From Sipunculus nudus (taxonomy: Eukaryota > Annelida > Sipuncula > Golfingiida > Sipunculidae): a stretch of DNA of 64,000 bases. The stretch lies in assembly GCA_026874595.1 (NCBI GenBank), contig CM049316.1, forward strand, positions 28,813,339-28,877,338, given 5' to 3'. The translations under genes and the position numbers were made by a program. Under the pieces are notes generated by a model. The model had not been told where the DNA came from and searched no databases. It was given only the letters and a program-made list of their open reading frames with translations. Below are positions 51,961 to 62,913 of this stretch, piece after piece; position 1 is the stretch's first letter; each line of letters begins with the position of its first letter.

Positions 51961-53704
51961 TTTCAAAATCCTGCTCCCAAACAAGCAAGTGGACAGACGA
52001 GCGGTGATACCCTCCGCTCTCACTTCTGGTGATCAGGGTTCCATTCACGGCGTGGCTATGAGCGTGGGTTGTATAGTGGTCGATCCACGGCCGGCAGTTT
52101 TCTCAGGGCTTTCCCGTTTCCGTCACCTATTGAGACCTGAGTTATAATTGACCTTTGTATCCTTATATTAAGAATCTCAAGCGACATGTTTACAGGAATG
52201 TAGAAATTACATATAACCTTGAAGTCCGCATCAGGGCTGGAGTATATCGAGTCAAGAAGGCATTTTTCTCCGCAGAATGCATTAGCGGTTTGATCAGACA
52301 CCAATGGGGCCTCCATTTATGTTATTACCAACCCAGCATGCAAGGAAATGTCACGGGCTGGTCAGATAGATTAGATGGCTTTATATAACTGTGGGGTGGT
52401 CTAACAATTTGATTGCGATGTCAGAATGTTGTGCCCCTTGCCATGCCGTTATAGGGCTATTAAAGTCAGTTTCACAGTCATTCACGTAAGCAGAAACTAG
52501 CAGGTTAGAGTGGATAACTATCTTTAGAACAATCATAGTTTTAGGTCTTAGTCGAGTGTCATCATGTTGTTCATACCATAACGAACACCGATGTATGTTC
52601 ACATCAAAGGGACATAATCAAGAGCAATGTTATTCCTATTCTTTCACACTATCAGTTCAGTTTTGCTTTATACAAAGGTTTCCCAGTAAAACCATCCCAG
52701 CACACAGTCTCATTTCCTCGCCTATGACTGTTTAATACCTTGTTATAGCCCTAAGTGTTGATAAACATAGTCTGTTTTCCATAACAAGGCCGCGTGACCG
52801 GAGGTCCGATTTAGGGTAACTCCCGGTGTTTCAGCCAGCGGTAACATGTATTACATTGTTTTAGCCAAGCCATGCAGTCAGGACATCTCCTGATTGGCAG
52901 GTGTTGTGACTATGTGCAGCACACGGCCAAACACACTGTTCTTATGTTTACACCTGCGATCGCACCCGGTTCACTGTAATTTAACACTCGTTTAAAGGGG
53001 TAAGCAAACGGTTTCAAGGCAATATTGTGGCAGGTACAGATTTATTTTAAAGGGGAGAAGCTATATCTCGTGTTAACCCAACATGCTTTATAGGTGATTT
53101 GGCTTCTTAAACTTACACATTACAACTATCTGTGAAATATGGATTTTAAACCACACACATTAAATGTCTTCTTCCGACACTCCTGTAGACACTACCGAAC
53201 AACCCAACCTGTACCACGGAGAGTGTCTAGGATGAGTTACTAATATATTTGTACTATTCATATAAAATAATAATTTTATAGTTTATGTTACACTATAATG
53301 ACTATATGCACCATCCGCTTAGTTTGTCACCAACGGTATTTGTACCCCACATCACAGAATAAGTAAAAAATTAAAGTTTTTTTTTTATTTTACTTTGGTT
53401 GTACTAATTATTATGATAACTAATTCGAGGCATACTCCATATGACTCAGATGGTCACATTCGGCAGTCTGAGGTGGAAACCGGAGGTCCAGGAGAAATCT
53501 ACCGACCATGGACAGCCTACTACAACCAACTCTCATAGTCATGCCGGGAATCGAAAAAAAGGGTTGCAAACCGAGACGGTATATTAAAAAAAAGAGACGT
53601 TGTTAGTCCTTTTAACAATGTTTCGTGGAAATTTATACAAGCTTCAATAAATATTCCTTACTATATATAAATAATCCTACAGATAATATGCTGACAAGTA
53701 CCAA
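51961..53704. other. Anonymous region right of block B'
   Basis: No repeat match seen. A minus frame at 52056..52316 (MEAPLVSDQTANAFCGEKCL...) looks evenly composed but has no recognised motif, and a plus frame overlaps it. 52640..53700 holds nothing I can name. Confidence 0.4.

Positions 53705-53758
<54 letters not shown>
53705..53758. repeat. (TA)n(TG)n microsatellite
   Basis: About 20 TA units with one TG step, then six TG units. Confidence 0.95.
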
Positions 53759-54566
53759 CTTGGGTTGAAGCGTGGAGTCCTTATGACAGTAATACCGGAT
53801 ATCTTCATATAAGATAGTACATTTCTGTCTTTTATGTCTATCTTAGAGTGACGTACTAATAAATCAGTGTTTCATTTTCTGTCTTAGAATGACGCAATAA
53901 TGAATCAATGTGTTATCATTGCCCAACTAAGAAGGACGCATTAATAAGTAATACTGGTGTTATCATTATCTGTTATTGTTTTTTGTTATGATATTTATAG
54001 CGCTGGTCAAGGTGCCTTATTCACATGTTGACAAGAAAGTTAAAGGTTACATATATCTTCACAAAGTCATCATCAAATTTAAGGACGCCGACATGCAACG
54101 GTGGTTTTTAATCAGTTGACCCATTAGCGATATGAACTCTTTTCGGGACTTAAATGTATGTAATTACGAATTCAGCATTCACTAACTACTTGGTTTATAC
54201 CATTGTTTTGGTTTGGTTCCTCTAGGACGCATTTGTAAGGAACTCTGTGTAACTGTGGAACTGTCTGTCGTCATACTGTTGATAACACAATAATGGCTAT
54301 TTTTGTTTCACTATACCTCACAAGTAATAATCGGAATTATATCTTAAATAAAAAAATATAGAATTATAAATATTATTCTACTTACGAAAGTTAAATAATT
54401 TAATAATGTCTAAGTAAGCAATAAGTTAGTTTTATATATATTTATTTCAAGTTTCTGTTATGATTCTGTTATTAATAAAATGATTTCTACTTATTGCTGT
54501 GTTCTGTGGGCGCTGAGAATAAAGGTTTGTGAGAATTTTTTTTATGTTTAAAGCTTTGTGTGACGA

Positions 54567-54700
54567 GAAAACCGCCCCCGTGTTTAATGCTAACTTAACT
54601 AACCTGAGCGTACATCTCAAGAATTTCATTTGGGTTTTGAATTGCGTGACTGGGGTGTAGCAAATACTCCTCGCGTAAACCAGGGCCGGTGTCTAACGCA
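54567..54700 (-). mobile_element. tRNA-derived SINE family A, truncated copy
   Basis: Only the part distal to the tRNA head is present: AAAACCGCCCCCGTGTTTAA, TGCTAACTTAACTAAC, then an ATTTCATTTGGGTTTTGAAT block matching CATTCCGGTTTAGGACTGCG in copy 2. As the element reads on the minus strand, the tRNA head is the missing (5') part, the usual pattern of incomplete reverse transcription. Confidence 0.6.
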
Positions 54701-55544
54701 CCTGTTGGTCTTGTGTAAGACATCGTTCTTCTACTTGGAAAACGAGGAGTCCGTAGATCACAAACATATTCCGTTGTAATGCTTTTGTTTCAATTGGAAG
54801 GTTGCAGGCAGCCACTGCAGTTCTTTGAGAACATGAGTTATGTGATATCTTTACCTTATAAACGTCTTAAGGCGAACCGCGGTAGTTTGAAGATTTTCGG
54901 CTTAACAAGGATGTTCTTTGGAGAAAAACCAGTGACTGTTTTCCAGCATGCAGGTGACTTAGGTTTCAAGGATAATTTGATTCAACTGATAAGGAATGGT
55001 TTACGTTAAGATGAAGGATGTTTTGCACGGCGAGTAAACCTGTCCCTCCGTCCTTTGCTCTTCGCAGTGGCTTTATGCGAATTAAGTGTTATGTGGAAAG
55101 GACCACATACTCATTTAGTATCTGATAAAAGCGGTGTGCCAGTTAATCGAATATATCGATGATTGGTCGTTTTCTTTCAAAATTGATTAGATCGATTGCA
55201 TTTTTGTATAATCGATGCAAAACGATTGTTTGCACAGCCTTATCATCTCGCTAAAATATTCTTATTTTGTCAGTGATATTATAAAAACGGGCTACAAAGA
55301 GCGAAAAGCAAAAAATATTAACCTTTTGCAACGATTAATTGTCAACCATCGGGCTATTACCTTGACCTTTTTCATGCAGCATATTTCAGGGTAAAATAGA
55401 AGGTACCTTAAATAATCGATCATCGGTTTTCCATTCATAAATATTTTTTTTCGGTCTTTCAACAACTTTTGGCCAAGACAAACACAATACCAATCCGATA
55501 GGGGTAAGTACTATATTATATAAAAGTTTATTAATATTTAGTCG

Positions 55545-55591
<47 letters not shown>

Positions 55592-56969
55592 ATATATATA
55601 AACTGTAAATCTGCATTTAACGTTTGAAAAAAAGTAATAAAACGGCGAATAGAAACAATAAAAGCTTTTTCGATGAACCTGTTCTCATTTTTCTGTTATT
55701 ACAAGACATCATTCAACATACTTCTTTTATTAAAGTTAGAAAAATTTAGCTGTTCAATGAATCTGTGTTTTTGTCGCTTACTCTTGATTAAATCAGTTAT
55801 CAAAAGTGCCTGTACCATTTCGAGTGGTCAAAGATAACTGAACGTGAGGAGTAATGGAAAAATATCGTAATTACCGCAGGCAGGCCATTACAGCCACTTA
55901 GTAATGTCTAAAATAACATCCATTGTGAGGCCATAATTGAAAATTTGCTCGACTTTTTGTGAATGCCTGAAGGTAGTCTTCAAGAGAGTTTTCAAGATAA
56001 TCTTACTAGGCTAATAGATCTTTTTATTGTGCTTGGTTTTTAAAATGGCGACTTAAATGAATATGAGAGCTATATTTATACATGATTGAATCATAATTTA
56101 ATAGGAAATGCAATTATGACGGCCCAAAGCGGTTTGATAAGCGCACGATATCTCTCATCTGGTAAAGTAAACATGTTCAGGATGTGAGTGTTTTACTGCT
56201 TCGACAATCAGCAGGTCTGAGTCAATACGGTGACACGGAGAACAAGTCGACATTCAATTAGCCCTTGAAAACAAGACTACGTTCAATTAGACACAGGTAA
56301 TAGGCGGGGAAGTCTGTTTTCAAAAGTCTGTTTTTTTACCGGTGTAGCGGTTCAAGATTTCCCGGGGTAACTTTAAATCGATGTCATGCAGGAATATACC
56401 ATTCTGTTTTAATAAGTGTAGGAGTAAATATCTACTTGTATGAAATTATATTGGATAATTTACTATTTAATTATTTCTTAGATATTTATACAAGCTATAT
56501 AAATCTTGTATATCTCACGTGTTTTATTGAAATATCTTCATGAGTAAACAACATAATAATCAGATTTCGCTAAATCTCTGAGGGTGGATGGGTGCGGGCA
56601 GGGGGGGGGGGTGTCAATCTGAACATAGAGGGGATACCCTAAAATCACGTCTAGACTACCCTAGGGTAATTACAAATCTATTTTATATTACAACCGACAC
56701 TGTGGTATATTGATTAATCAAATATAAATATAAAATTATATTAATTCAGACGTTCCCTTGGATCCCCGTCCAATAAGTTAAATGTTTTCGCACATTTTAT
56801 TTGATATAATTAAGTCATATGGTCCTACTTTAGTTTGTTTAAGTTTTTAATATGAAGGGATCGCGAAAATGGAACCCTCCCGAAACACTGAATCATCGGA
56901 AACTGCAATATATTAACCCTGCGAATATGAAACCAACCACAGTAACCCCGGTATTCTGAAAAAGCAAGG
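54701..56969. other. Anonymous region
   Basis: No gene recognised. The 76-codon frame at 54779 has no motif. 55145..55215 repeats ATCGAT/TCGAT steps. G-runs occur at 56600..56610 and 56965..56975. Confidence 0.4.
55546..55600. repeat. (TA)n microsatellite
   Basis: About 27 TA units with one GA interruption, in AT-rich DNA without a gene. Confidence 0.95.
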
Positions 56970-57420
56970 GGGGGGGGTGACAACCTGACTCAGTAGGCAA
57001 TTATAATTGGACTGGTATGCCTACTTAAGTTGTGATACAAGCAATATCGATGAATGCATCGCAGTGGTTTTCTATCATGTTGCATTCATATTGTGGTAAA
57101 CAGTCCATAAATTTAACATTATGCTACGAATGATGAATAAACACAAGAGAATGCATGTGAACTCGCAACCAAAATTGAAACCCGTCTCTATGGTAACAAA
57201 TCATTTCCTGTATCGCGTACAAGTTGGCTGCGTCTATTAACCATGATTGTATTCATGCGGTCAGAATTTCAACAAACATGCGGAGAAGATCACCAAAATG
57301 CTGAGTAAAAACAGAACTTTTCTCACTCATGTTTGGTGTTGTTTAAAGGTACACTACAAATGCTAACGATTAGCCTGGTTTAATGTCAATTGGTAGTGTA
57401 CTTGTAGGCCATGAGGCGTT
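56970..57420 (+). mobile_element. piggyBac fragment, inverted relative to the 45.5-kb element
   Basis: Reverse complement of about 45895..46310: shared TAGGCAAT...GGTATGCCTACTTAA-type block, CATCGCAGTGGT, CGCGTACAAGTTGGCTG, CATGCGGA. It covers only the transposase 3' side and noncoding tail of the larger element. No TTAA-flanked terminus was identified. Confidence 0.62.
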
Positions 57421-58035
57421 GTCAAAAATGACAAAAATATTTGCATCCTCATAGGGCCTAATAATGCGTTTCTCAGGCCCAGATGTAAAGGCACTCTGGC
57501 AGCCAGTTATCTGACCGTAATGTCAAAGGACCGATATGGTGCTGGGGGAGGGGCATCTTAACGCGGGCTTTCATAAAAGCAAGTGTTCTGTGTAAACATG
57601 GGCTATATCATTACAGGGAGTCGTCAGGACAAAGTTATATAGAACATTTTATAGTGTGAAAAATATAAACGAAACACACAGTTACACCAATATATATCTC
57701 TTTATTCATGTTTCACAAGAGTAGACCATATATATGACTGATATATACAATCATGCATTTGTTCTAGAGTTATTTAAATTGAGCTTTGAGTCAAGAGTAA
57801 TCAATAAGAGGTGCGGAGTATGTACACACATATAAAACTCTGAGAATAAACAACACAGCATATAAACAGTATTTATATGTATCACGTATAGTGTATCAGT
57901 AACATGCACATGTGAGTCCAATACAAATAATGCACTTAAATCCACGTTTTGTACTCAAGAGCCTGGCTCGGACATGCAGAGAATTATTTTTATCTGATGC
58001 GCACGCGTTAATATCTCGTACCTATGGGTTGGTAT

Positions 58036-58279
58036 CAGTGGCGGATACAGGACCTTAGAGCGGGGGGGGGGGGGGGGTTCAATACCCTGAAATTGGGGAA
58101 GGGGCTAGTAGAATTTTTACATATTACTCTCGCACTCAAATGTATATAGAAGAGAAAACGTTGCGAGATGCAAATTTCGGTATTTAGAGGATATTCAATT
58201 TCCAAGAACGTTCTTTGGTAAAAAAAAAAAAACAGGATGCGCCCCCTGTGCTCCCTTCAAAATCAGCCCCTGTACAGTG
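58036..58279. mobile_element. Possible MITE with CAGTGGCGGAT end
   Basis: Starts CAGTGGCGGATACAGGA followed by 17 Gs, GGTTCAATACCCTGAAATTGG-like sequence, and ends near GCGCCCCCTGTG and GTACAGTG. The start and the G-rich follow-on resemble a common marine-invertebrate repeat, but the right terminus is poorly preserved. A related G-run plus ATTTCAGGGTATT segment occurs inverted at 14357..14390. Confidence 0.4.
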
Positions 58280-59312
58280 CTTGTCCACCTGATAACTATA
58301 TGTATCTCATGAACGCATCACGTGCGGACCAAAAAACTGTGTCGAAATAACGCGTTCATATCTCGGGCAGGTGCTTTTGTATATCGTGCGCGTCAATATC
58401 ACGTGCGCATGTCACTAGGTCTAGACCATTATTTGGCACAGTACTTTTGTTGTAACAGTATATGTATTCATAGAGTGTCGCCAAAAAATGGTATAAAAAT
58501 AACATTCTGCATGTCTGAACCTTGCATCCGTACATGTCTGTCTTAATATACGTAAAATACTTGTATTATATTGCATCTTTAAGACAGTACATTTCTTATT
58601 CCTAACATTCGGGTGATGGCAGAGGTTCAGTTTGCTAATTAAATTCAACTTAATTGCTAACTGAATTGTGGTTCCTATGTTGAGATGTCACGAGCCAAGT
58701 TTAATTGATATTATTATTTTTTACTTATAATTCTGAACCAATTTTAAAAAAAATAAAATTCTACCATGAAACTACAAACGGTAAGACACGAAGTGATCCA
58801 GGTATAAAAATCCTTCTGGTCAACCGTTTTAAATTGGTTCGTCACATGAAAGGCATGCCGCGGTGACTGAGCTAATGAGGCGTACTAACTGCTGATGAGT
58901 GTGTTAATATAACCTGTCAACTTCCCTTCTTGCTCTGCAACCATTTATTAAATCCCAGTTCATAATGTACACTCGCGATTTTTCACTACAGAATCGATGA
59001 CCCAAGAGAGAACTGAACGAAACAATGACGATGATAGTAGGTTGATGATATGCCTTGAAAATAGCCAGAATTAAGCATGACGCACTTGTCATAAATGTTA
59101 TTCCTAATGATCGAGAGTCACATGTTGTTCACGTAAGTGGGTCATTAATTGGGTCAAATTCAGGTCAAACGATCTTAAAATGGTCTTTGCCGGCAGGGTC
59201 GATTCATTTGCCCAACAAATCTTGAACCTTTTCTGGAGGCTGAAAGCAAACGTTGTGTAGATATAAAGGTAGTGAAGAGGATGATTAAGCATATGAAATT
59301 GTGTTCGTTTTT

Positions 59313-59467
59313 GTTACGAAGACAAATTGCCCAGGGGAAAATAATGGGCCGATTCAGGATTCGAATCCATATCGGTGGCGCACATGTCCGGCGTTCAAAC
59401 CGCTTCACCAGAAAAGCAAGCTTCACTAGCGGGACATATTGGTCTGCTTTTATGTCACCCCTTAACA
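59313..59467 (-). mobile_element. Small tRNA-like repeat, copy 2
   Basis: Same family as 36185..36339: GTTACGAAGACAAAT at one end, CCCTTAACA at the other, with a complement B box GATTCGAATCC and the shared GGCGCACATGTCCGGCGTTC block. The downstream block TCTGCTTTTATGTCACCC matches the end of the LTR-like element at 42.3 kb. Confidence 0.7.
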
Positions 59468-60594
59468 ATATGAATTTTTAATGTATGGCAAATTATATAA
59501 ACATGGATATTTTGTGAAAAAGACTACACAGAATAAGTAGTATTTGACAAGCATGCATATGCGTAATGTTAACTATTTCTAGGTTTGACAGTTGAGAATG
59601 GCCATTCCATATTCCCTAGCTCAAAAGGGTTCGTTTTAGGTAGAAGCGACCTCTGGCGGAAGGGTGGAGCGTGGTTTGCTTGGTATCGTCACAAATCAGC
59701 GCAGGGCCGAGTAAGTTCCGACCAATGAGCGCAGAGTGTCTTGGGTGTGACCATGTTTGAAATTGGCAACTGATCGTGACATTCTTGGCCCTTGCTTACT
59801 TCCCTAGCAGTGATAACTGTGTCACAAACACGTGGAAGTCGTTCTATAGAACGAATAAAGCATGAAATATGCGTAAGAACGGCATGAGTACAGGGTTTTT
59901 AAATTTCGTAGTCGACATAAAGCAAAGAAAATAGTTGTGCACTGCACCTATAGGGAACCTATTATTGATAACCCGTTATACAGCAATGATCGGTCTACAG
60001 AGAAGCTGTAAGAGGTGATCCGATACACGAATATGACCCCTTTCTATGGTTTCCTGGATTGGGTATATTTTAATGTATACTTGGTCCTTATTTGTGCAGT
60101 TGTAAATGGGGAATATGCAACTGATATTCTATATTTTTGCTGTTCTAAAATGTAGTGGTTTGTCAACCCCTATTTTTATACCCACCAGTAAATCACTGAA
60201 CTCGTGTCAGTATAAAACGTGGTGGTATGATTTTGCAAACATTATGTTATATTTCTGCAATGAATATATATATACAATTTGTAGATTCACGGATTTATTG
60301 TATATAGGTATATTGTATATGTTAAAATTATCCACAAATTCGATATAAATGGTAATGGTCCAGCCTTAAAATCAAACGGTCTATCTCTGGTCCCTTTGCT
60401 TTCAACTGCTTTATAGCATGGCCCTATATAGGCCCAATTTTATGCTGACCGCGAAGTGCTAAAGTTTGTGCAGTAATGAAACTGCGATAGAATACACCCT
60501 GGAGGTTAATCCCTCGAAAATCACTCATCACGTCCATGATGTGCCTCGAAATAGGTAAAGCTTGCCTTGATACTCTTTAGTTGTTCGTTCAAAA

Positions 60595-61060
60595 GGCAAT
60601 TCACCGTCAATTTTGATCTTGACGGGGGAATCCCTGCGAGTGTTTTTTTTTTTTAATCATGGCAAACATGAACAGATGTTTCTGAGTCAATGTTTTCTGT
60701 AATGGTTCTTTAGGTATTTCTTCAATCTACTTATATTGACATACGACCAAACCATTCACCGTCAACTTTGACCTTGAGAGGGAAATCCTTTTAAGTTTTT
60801 ATACTCCTCGCGAACATGAACAGATGATTCTGGATCACTGTTTTGTGTTATGGTTCTTTAAGTATTTCCTCAACCGTCTTACTGACATACGACCAAGCCA
60901 TCCAGCGTCAACTTTAACCTACAGAGGGTAATCCTTTCGAGTGTTTTTTTTTACTCATGGCAAACATGAACAGATGTTTCTGAGTCAATGTTTTGTGTAA
61001 TGGGTCTTTAAGTATTTCTTCAATCTACTTACTGACATACGACCAAACCAACTGTCCCAG
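60595..61060. repeat. Tandem repeat, 3 units of about 150-160 bp
   Basis: Each unit has CACCGTCAATTTTGA or a variant, GGCAAACATGAACAGATGTT, GTATTTCTTCAATCTACTTA and GACATACGACCAAACCA. The units are highly similar, suggesting recent expansion. It lies 0.5 kb downstream of the RGK stop codon. Confidence 0.88.
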
Positions 61061-61536
61061 TGACCCCCTGTGTGGAATCATTAGTAATGCTGTGATACTG
61101 TGTCAAGTTTCTTTTAATATCGGCGATAGTCGTTGTACTGCTGAGTACTCTCGGTGACCAATTTAATCCCCTTGTCCTTCACTGATCTGGTATCCAATAC
61201 TTGGGGTATTTGAAGACTTATAAACCAGCACCGTCCATAATAAACTGTAAAAAATTTAGAAAAGAGTTCAGACATTCAAAGCCTCGTATCGCACCCTATA
61301 CTTGCTATCGTTGCCTGTCAGTTTCAATGAGGTCAGTCTACGGCCTGAGGGTGGAGAGAAAAGTATTAACAACGCCCTCTGCTGGAGAATAATTACATCT
61401 TTTTCAGATAAAAAAAAGCAAATAGACTGGCGCTCTTCCCGCATCTTGAACCTGACGCCGCATCCATTCTGTCTCAGGGGACAAATCTAAAAACTTCCTG
61501 TTATGTGGAATACATGTTCGTGAATGTAATGTAACA

Positions 61537-61542
61537 TTTAAT
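61537..61542 (-). promoter_or_regulatory. Possible poly(A) signal of the RGK gene
   Basis: ATTAAA on the minus strand, 64 nt after the stop codon. It is the common variant hexamer. No other support is visible, and a more distal signal is equally possible. Confidence 0.3.
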
Positions 61543-61605
61543 GCTTTAGCAATATCCTGTATCAGTTGACAACTGATAACTGAAGAAATACACGTCAGGA
61601 AATAA

Positions 61606-61874
61606 CTATAACACAAGAAGGTTGTCACATGATTTAGATTCCAGCTTGGAGGTCAGGATTCTTCCGAGCATTGAATGTTTCTTGAGACAGCACAGTTTGT
61701 CCCCGATCTGTTCTCGAGCCAGACGCCGTCGCTCGGCCTCGCGTTTTGCGCGGGAATGTGCACTAAGGCGAATTTGTTTCAACACACCCACAAGTAGTTC
61801 GTCAACCTGATGACGTAATACAGCGGAGACCTCGGCGTATTTACACCCGTAAGCTGCCGCCAGGGCTTTTCCCT
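61606..61874 (-). CDS. RGK-family small GTPase, last coding exon with C-terminal signature
   Basis: Terminal coding exon, 88 complete codons before TAG (61606..61608). It opens behind a CTTTTTCAG acceptor with two bases that complete the split codon from 62736, giving HHEGKALAAAYGCKYAEVSA across the join, as in RGK proteins (VEEGRACAVVFDCKFIETSA in vertebrate Gem-type sequences). EVSA is the G5/SAK-loop position. A basic helix follows (AHSRAKREAERRRLAREQ), the region that in relatives binds calmodulin and membrane lipid. The protein ends KLESKSCDNLLVL, close to the family's diagnostic C-terminus KSKSCHDLSVL, including its cysteine. There is no CAAX prenylation box, which is also typical of RGK proteins. 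Which vertebrate paralogue it matches best cannot be settled without the N-terminus. Confidence 0.92.
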
Positions 61875-61905
61875 CTGAAAAAGTCCAAATACATATATAT
61901 GTCAA

Positions 61906-62460
61906 AACATATCAAATCATATCATATTATATCATATCATTTCATATCTGTTTATTTATTTATTACCAAATTCCACCATAATAACCTCACCGGCATAATA
62001 ATTTTTCTATAGGGGGCTTGTATTTGCCAACATTAATTAAATGCAATATTGACACACGTATATGAACGTTTTAAATATACACATACATATAAAACTCTGC
62101 CAATAGGTGATACATTCTAAACATAAAACACATAATATACTGTTATAATTATAAAGGTACATATGTAAAGCTATAATTGATAAATAAATATAAATTGCAT
62201 TGAACTTAAATTATACAAGATTTCATATATATCATATGTCACACAATGTCAGATGTCATATCATAACAGGTGTCGTCTTATACCACAGCCATGTCATTTA
62301 ATATGTCGTTTCATATTAGCATTCATATCATATCCCATCAGATATCATATTATATTTGATGTTATATCATATAAGATGTCATGTAGCATAAGATGCATTT
62401 CATATTGTCATATTATACCAGATGTCGTGTTATATCATATCATAACATATCATATCATTA
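61906..62460. repeat. CATAT-type degenerate satellite in the RGK intron
   Basis: Repeated 'tcatat' and 'atatcat' steps, dense at 61906..61945 and again at 62225..62460, with anonymous AT-rich DNA between. This is a pentanucleotide-like slippage array, much diverged. Confidence 0.7.
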
Positions 62461-62645
62461 GTTTTTTTTTTAATTTTTTTATGTATCCTTATTATTATTT
62501 AATAAAGAAATCAAAGAAATTTAAGAAATATATTGTTACTGTCAAGCTACATTTGTCCACAGATCTACACTTTCGAAAGTAAACTACAGCCGGCGCACAC
62601 ATAAACATGTTCAAGAGTTTATTTTGGGGGATAATGTACAGACTT

Positions 62646-62701
<56 letters not shown>
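62646..62701. repeat. (TG)n(GA)n compound microsatellite
   Basis: About 8 TG units followed by about 20 GA units, ending 34 bp from the donor of the RGK penultimate exon (intron side). On the transcript it is a CT-rich tract just downstream of the 5' splice site. Confidence 0.95.
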
Positions 62702-62703
<2 letters not shown>

Positions 62704-62735
62704 GGATGGACGGACAGACAGACAGACGGTCTTAC

Positions 62736-62913
62736 CGTGATGAGAAACAACTCGTGAGCGGACGAGGTCTAGTTTGTTGGCTACAAGTATAACTATAGAA
62801 TTCCTGCATGGCCCGTGCTGAATTCTGTGCAGGATCTGATTGGCTATCTGAAACGTGTAGGACTCCACCACGGAGAAAACCACAACGAAGGCATCTGGCG
62901 GGTACTGCAGGGT
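62736..62913 (-). CDS. RGK-family small GTPase (Rad/Gem/Rem-like), penultimate coding exon
   Basis: Internal exon of an RGK-type Ras-related GTPase, a family that in animals restrains voltage-gated calcium channels and binds calmodulin and 14-3-3 at the membrane. The frame starts TLQYPPDAFVVVFSVVES, like the family strand 'DAYLIVYSITD', and runs to ILVANKLDLVRSRVVSHH, which holds the guanine-specificity motif NKLD (62767..62778). The acceptor (minus strand) is a pyrimidine-rich stretch ending TTTCAG, followed by a whole codon (ACC). The donor is G|GTAAGACC after 59 codons plus one base. A second AG, six codon-bases downstream (CTGCAG), could be used instead, which would shorten the exon start slightly. 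The following exon begins with the two bases needed to complete the split codon. The G1-G3 half (P-loop and switches) is not visible in the window. RGK identity is from remembered family motifs; exon structure is seen. Confidence 0.88.

Larger units (their letters stand above)
61875..62735 (-). other. Phase-1 intron of the RGK gene
   Basis: 861-bp intron with GTAAGACC donor and CTTTTTCAG acceptor (minus strand). It contains low-complexity DNA: a CATAT-rich tract and a TG/GA microsatellite very close to the donor. No extra exon was seen inside it. Confidence 0.85.
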
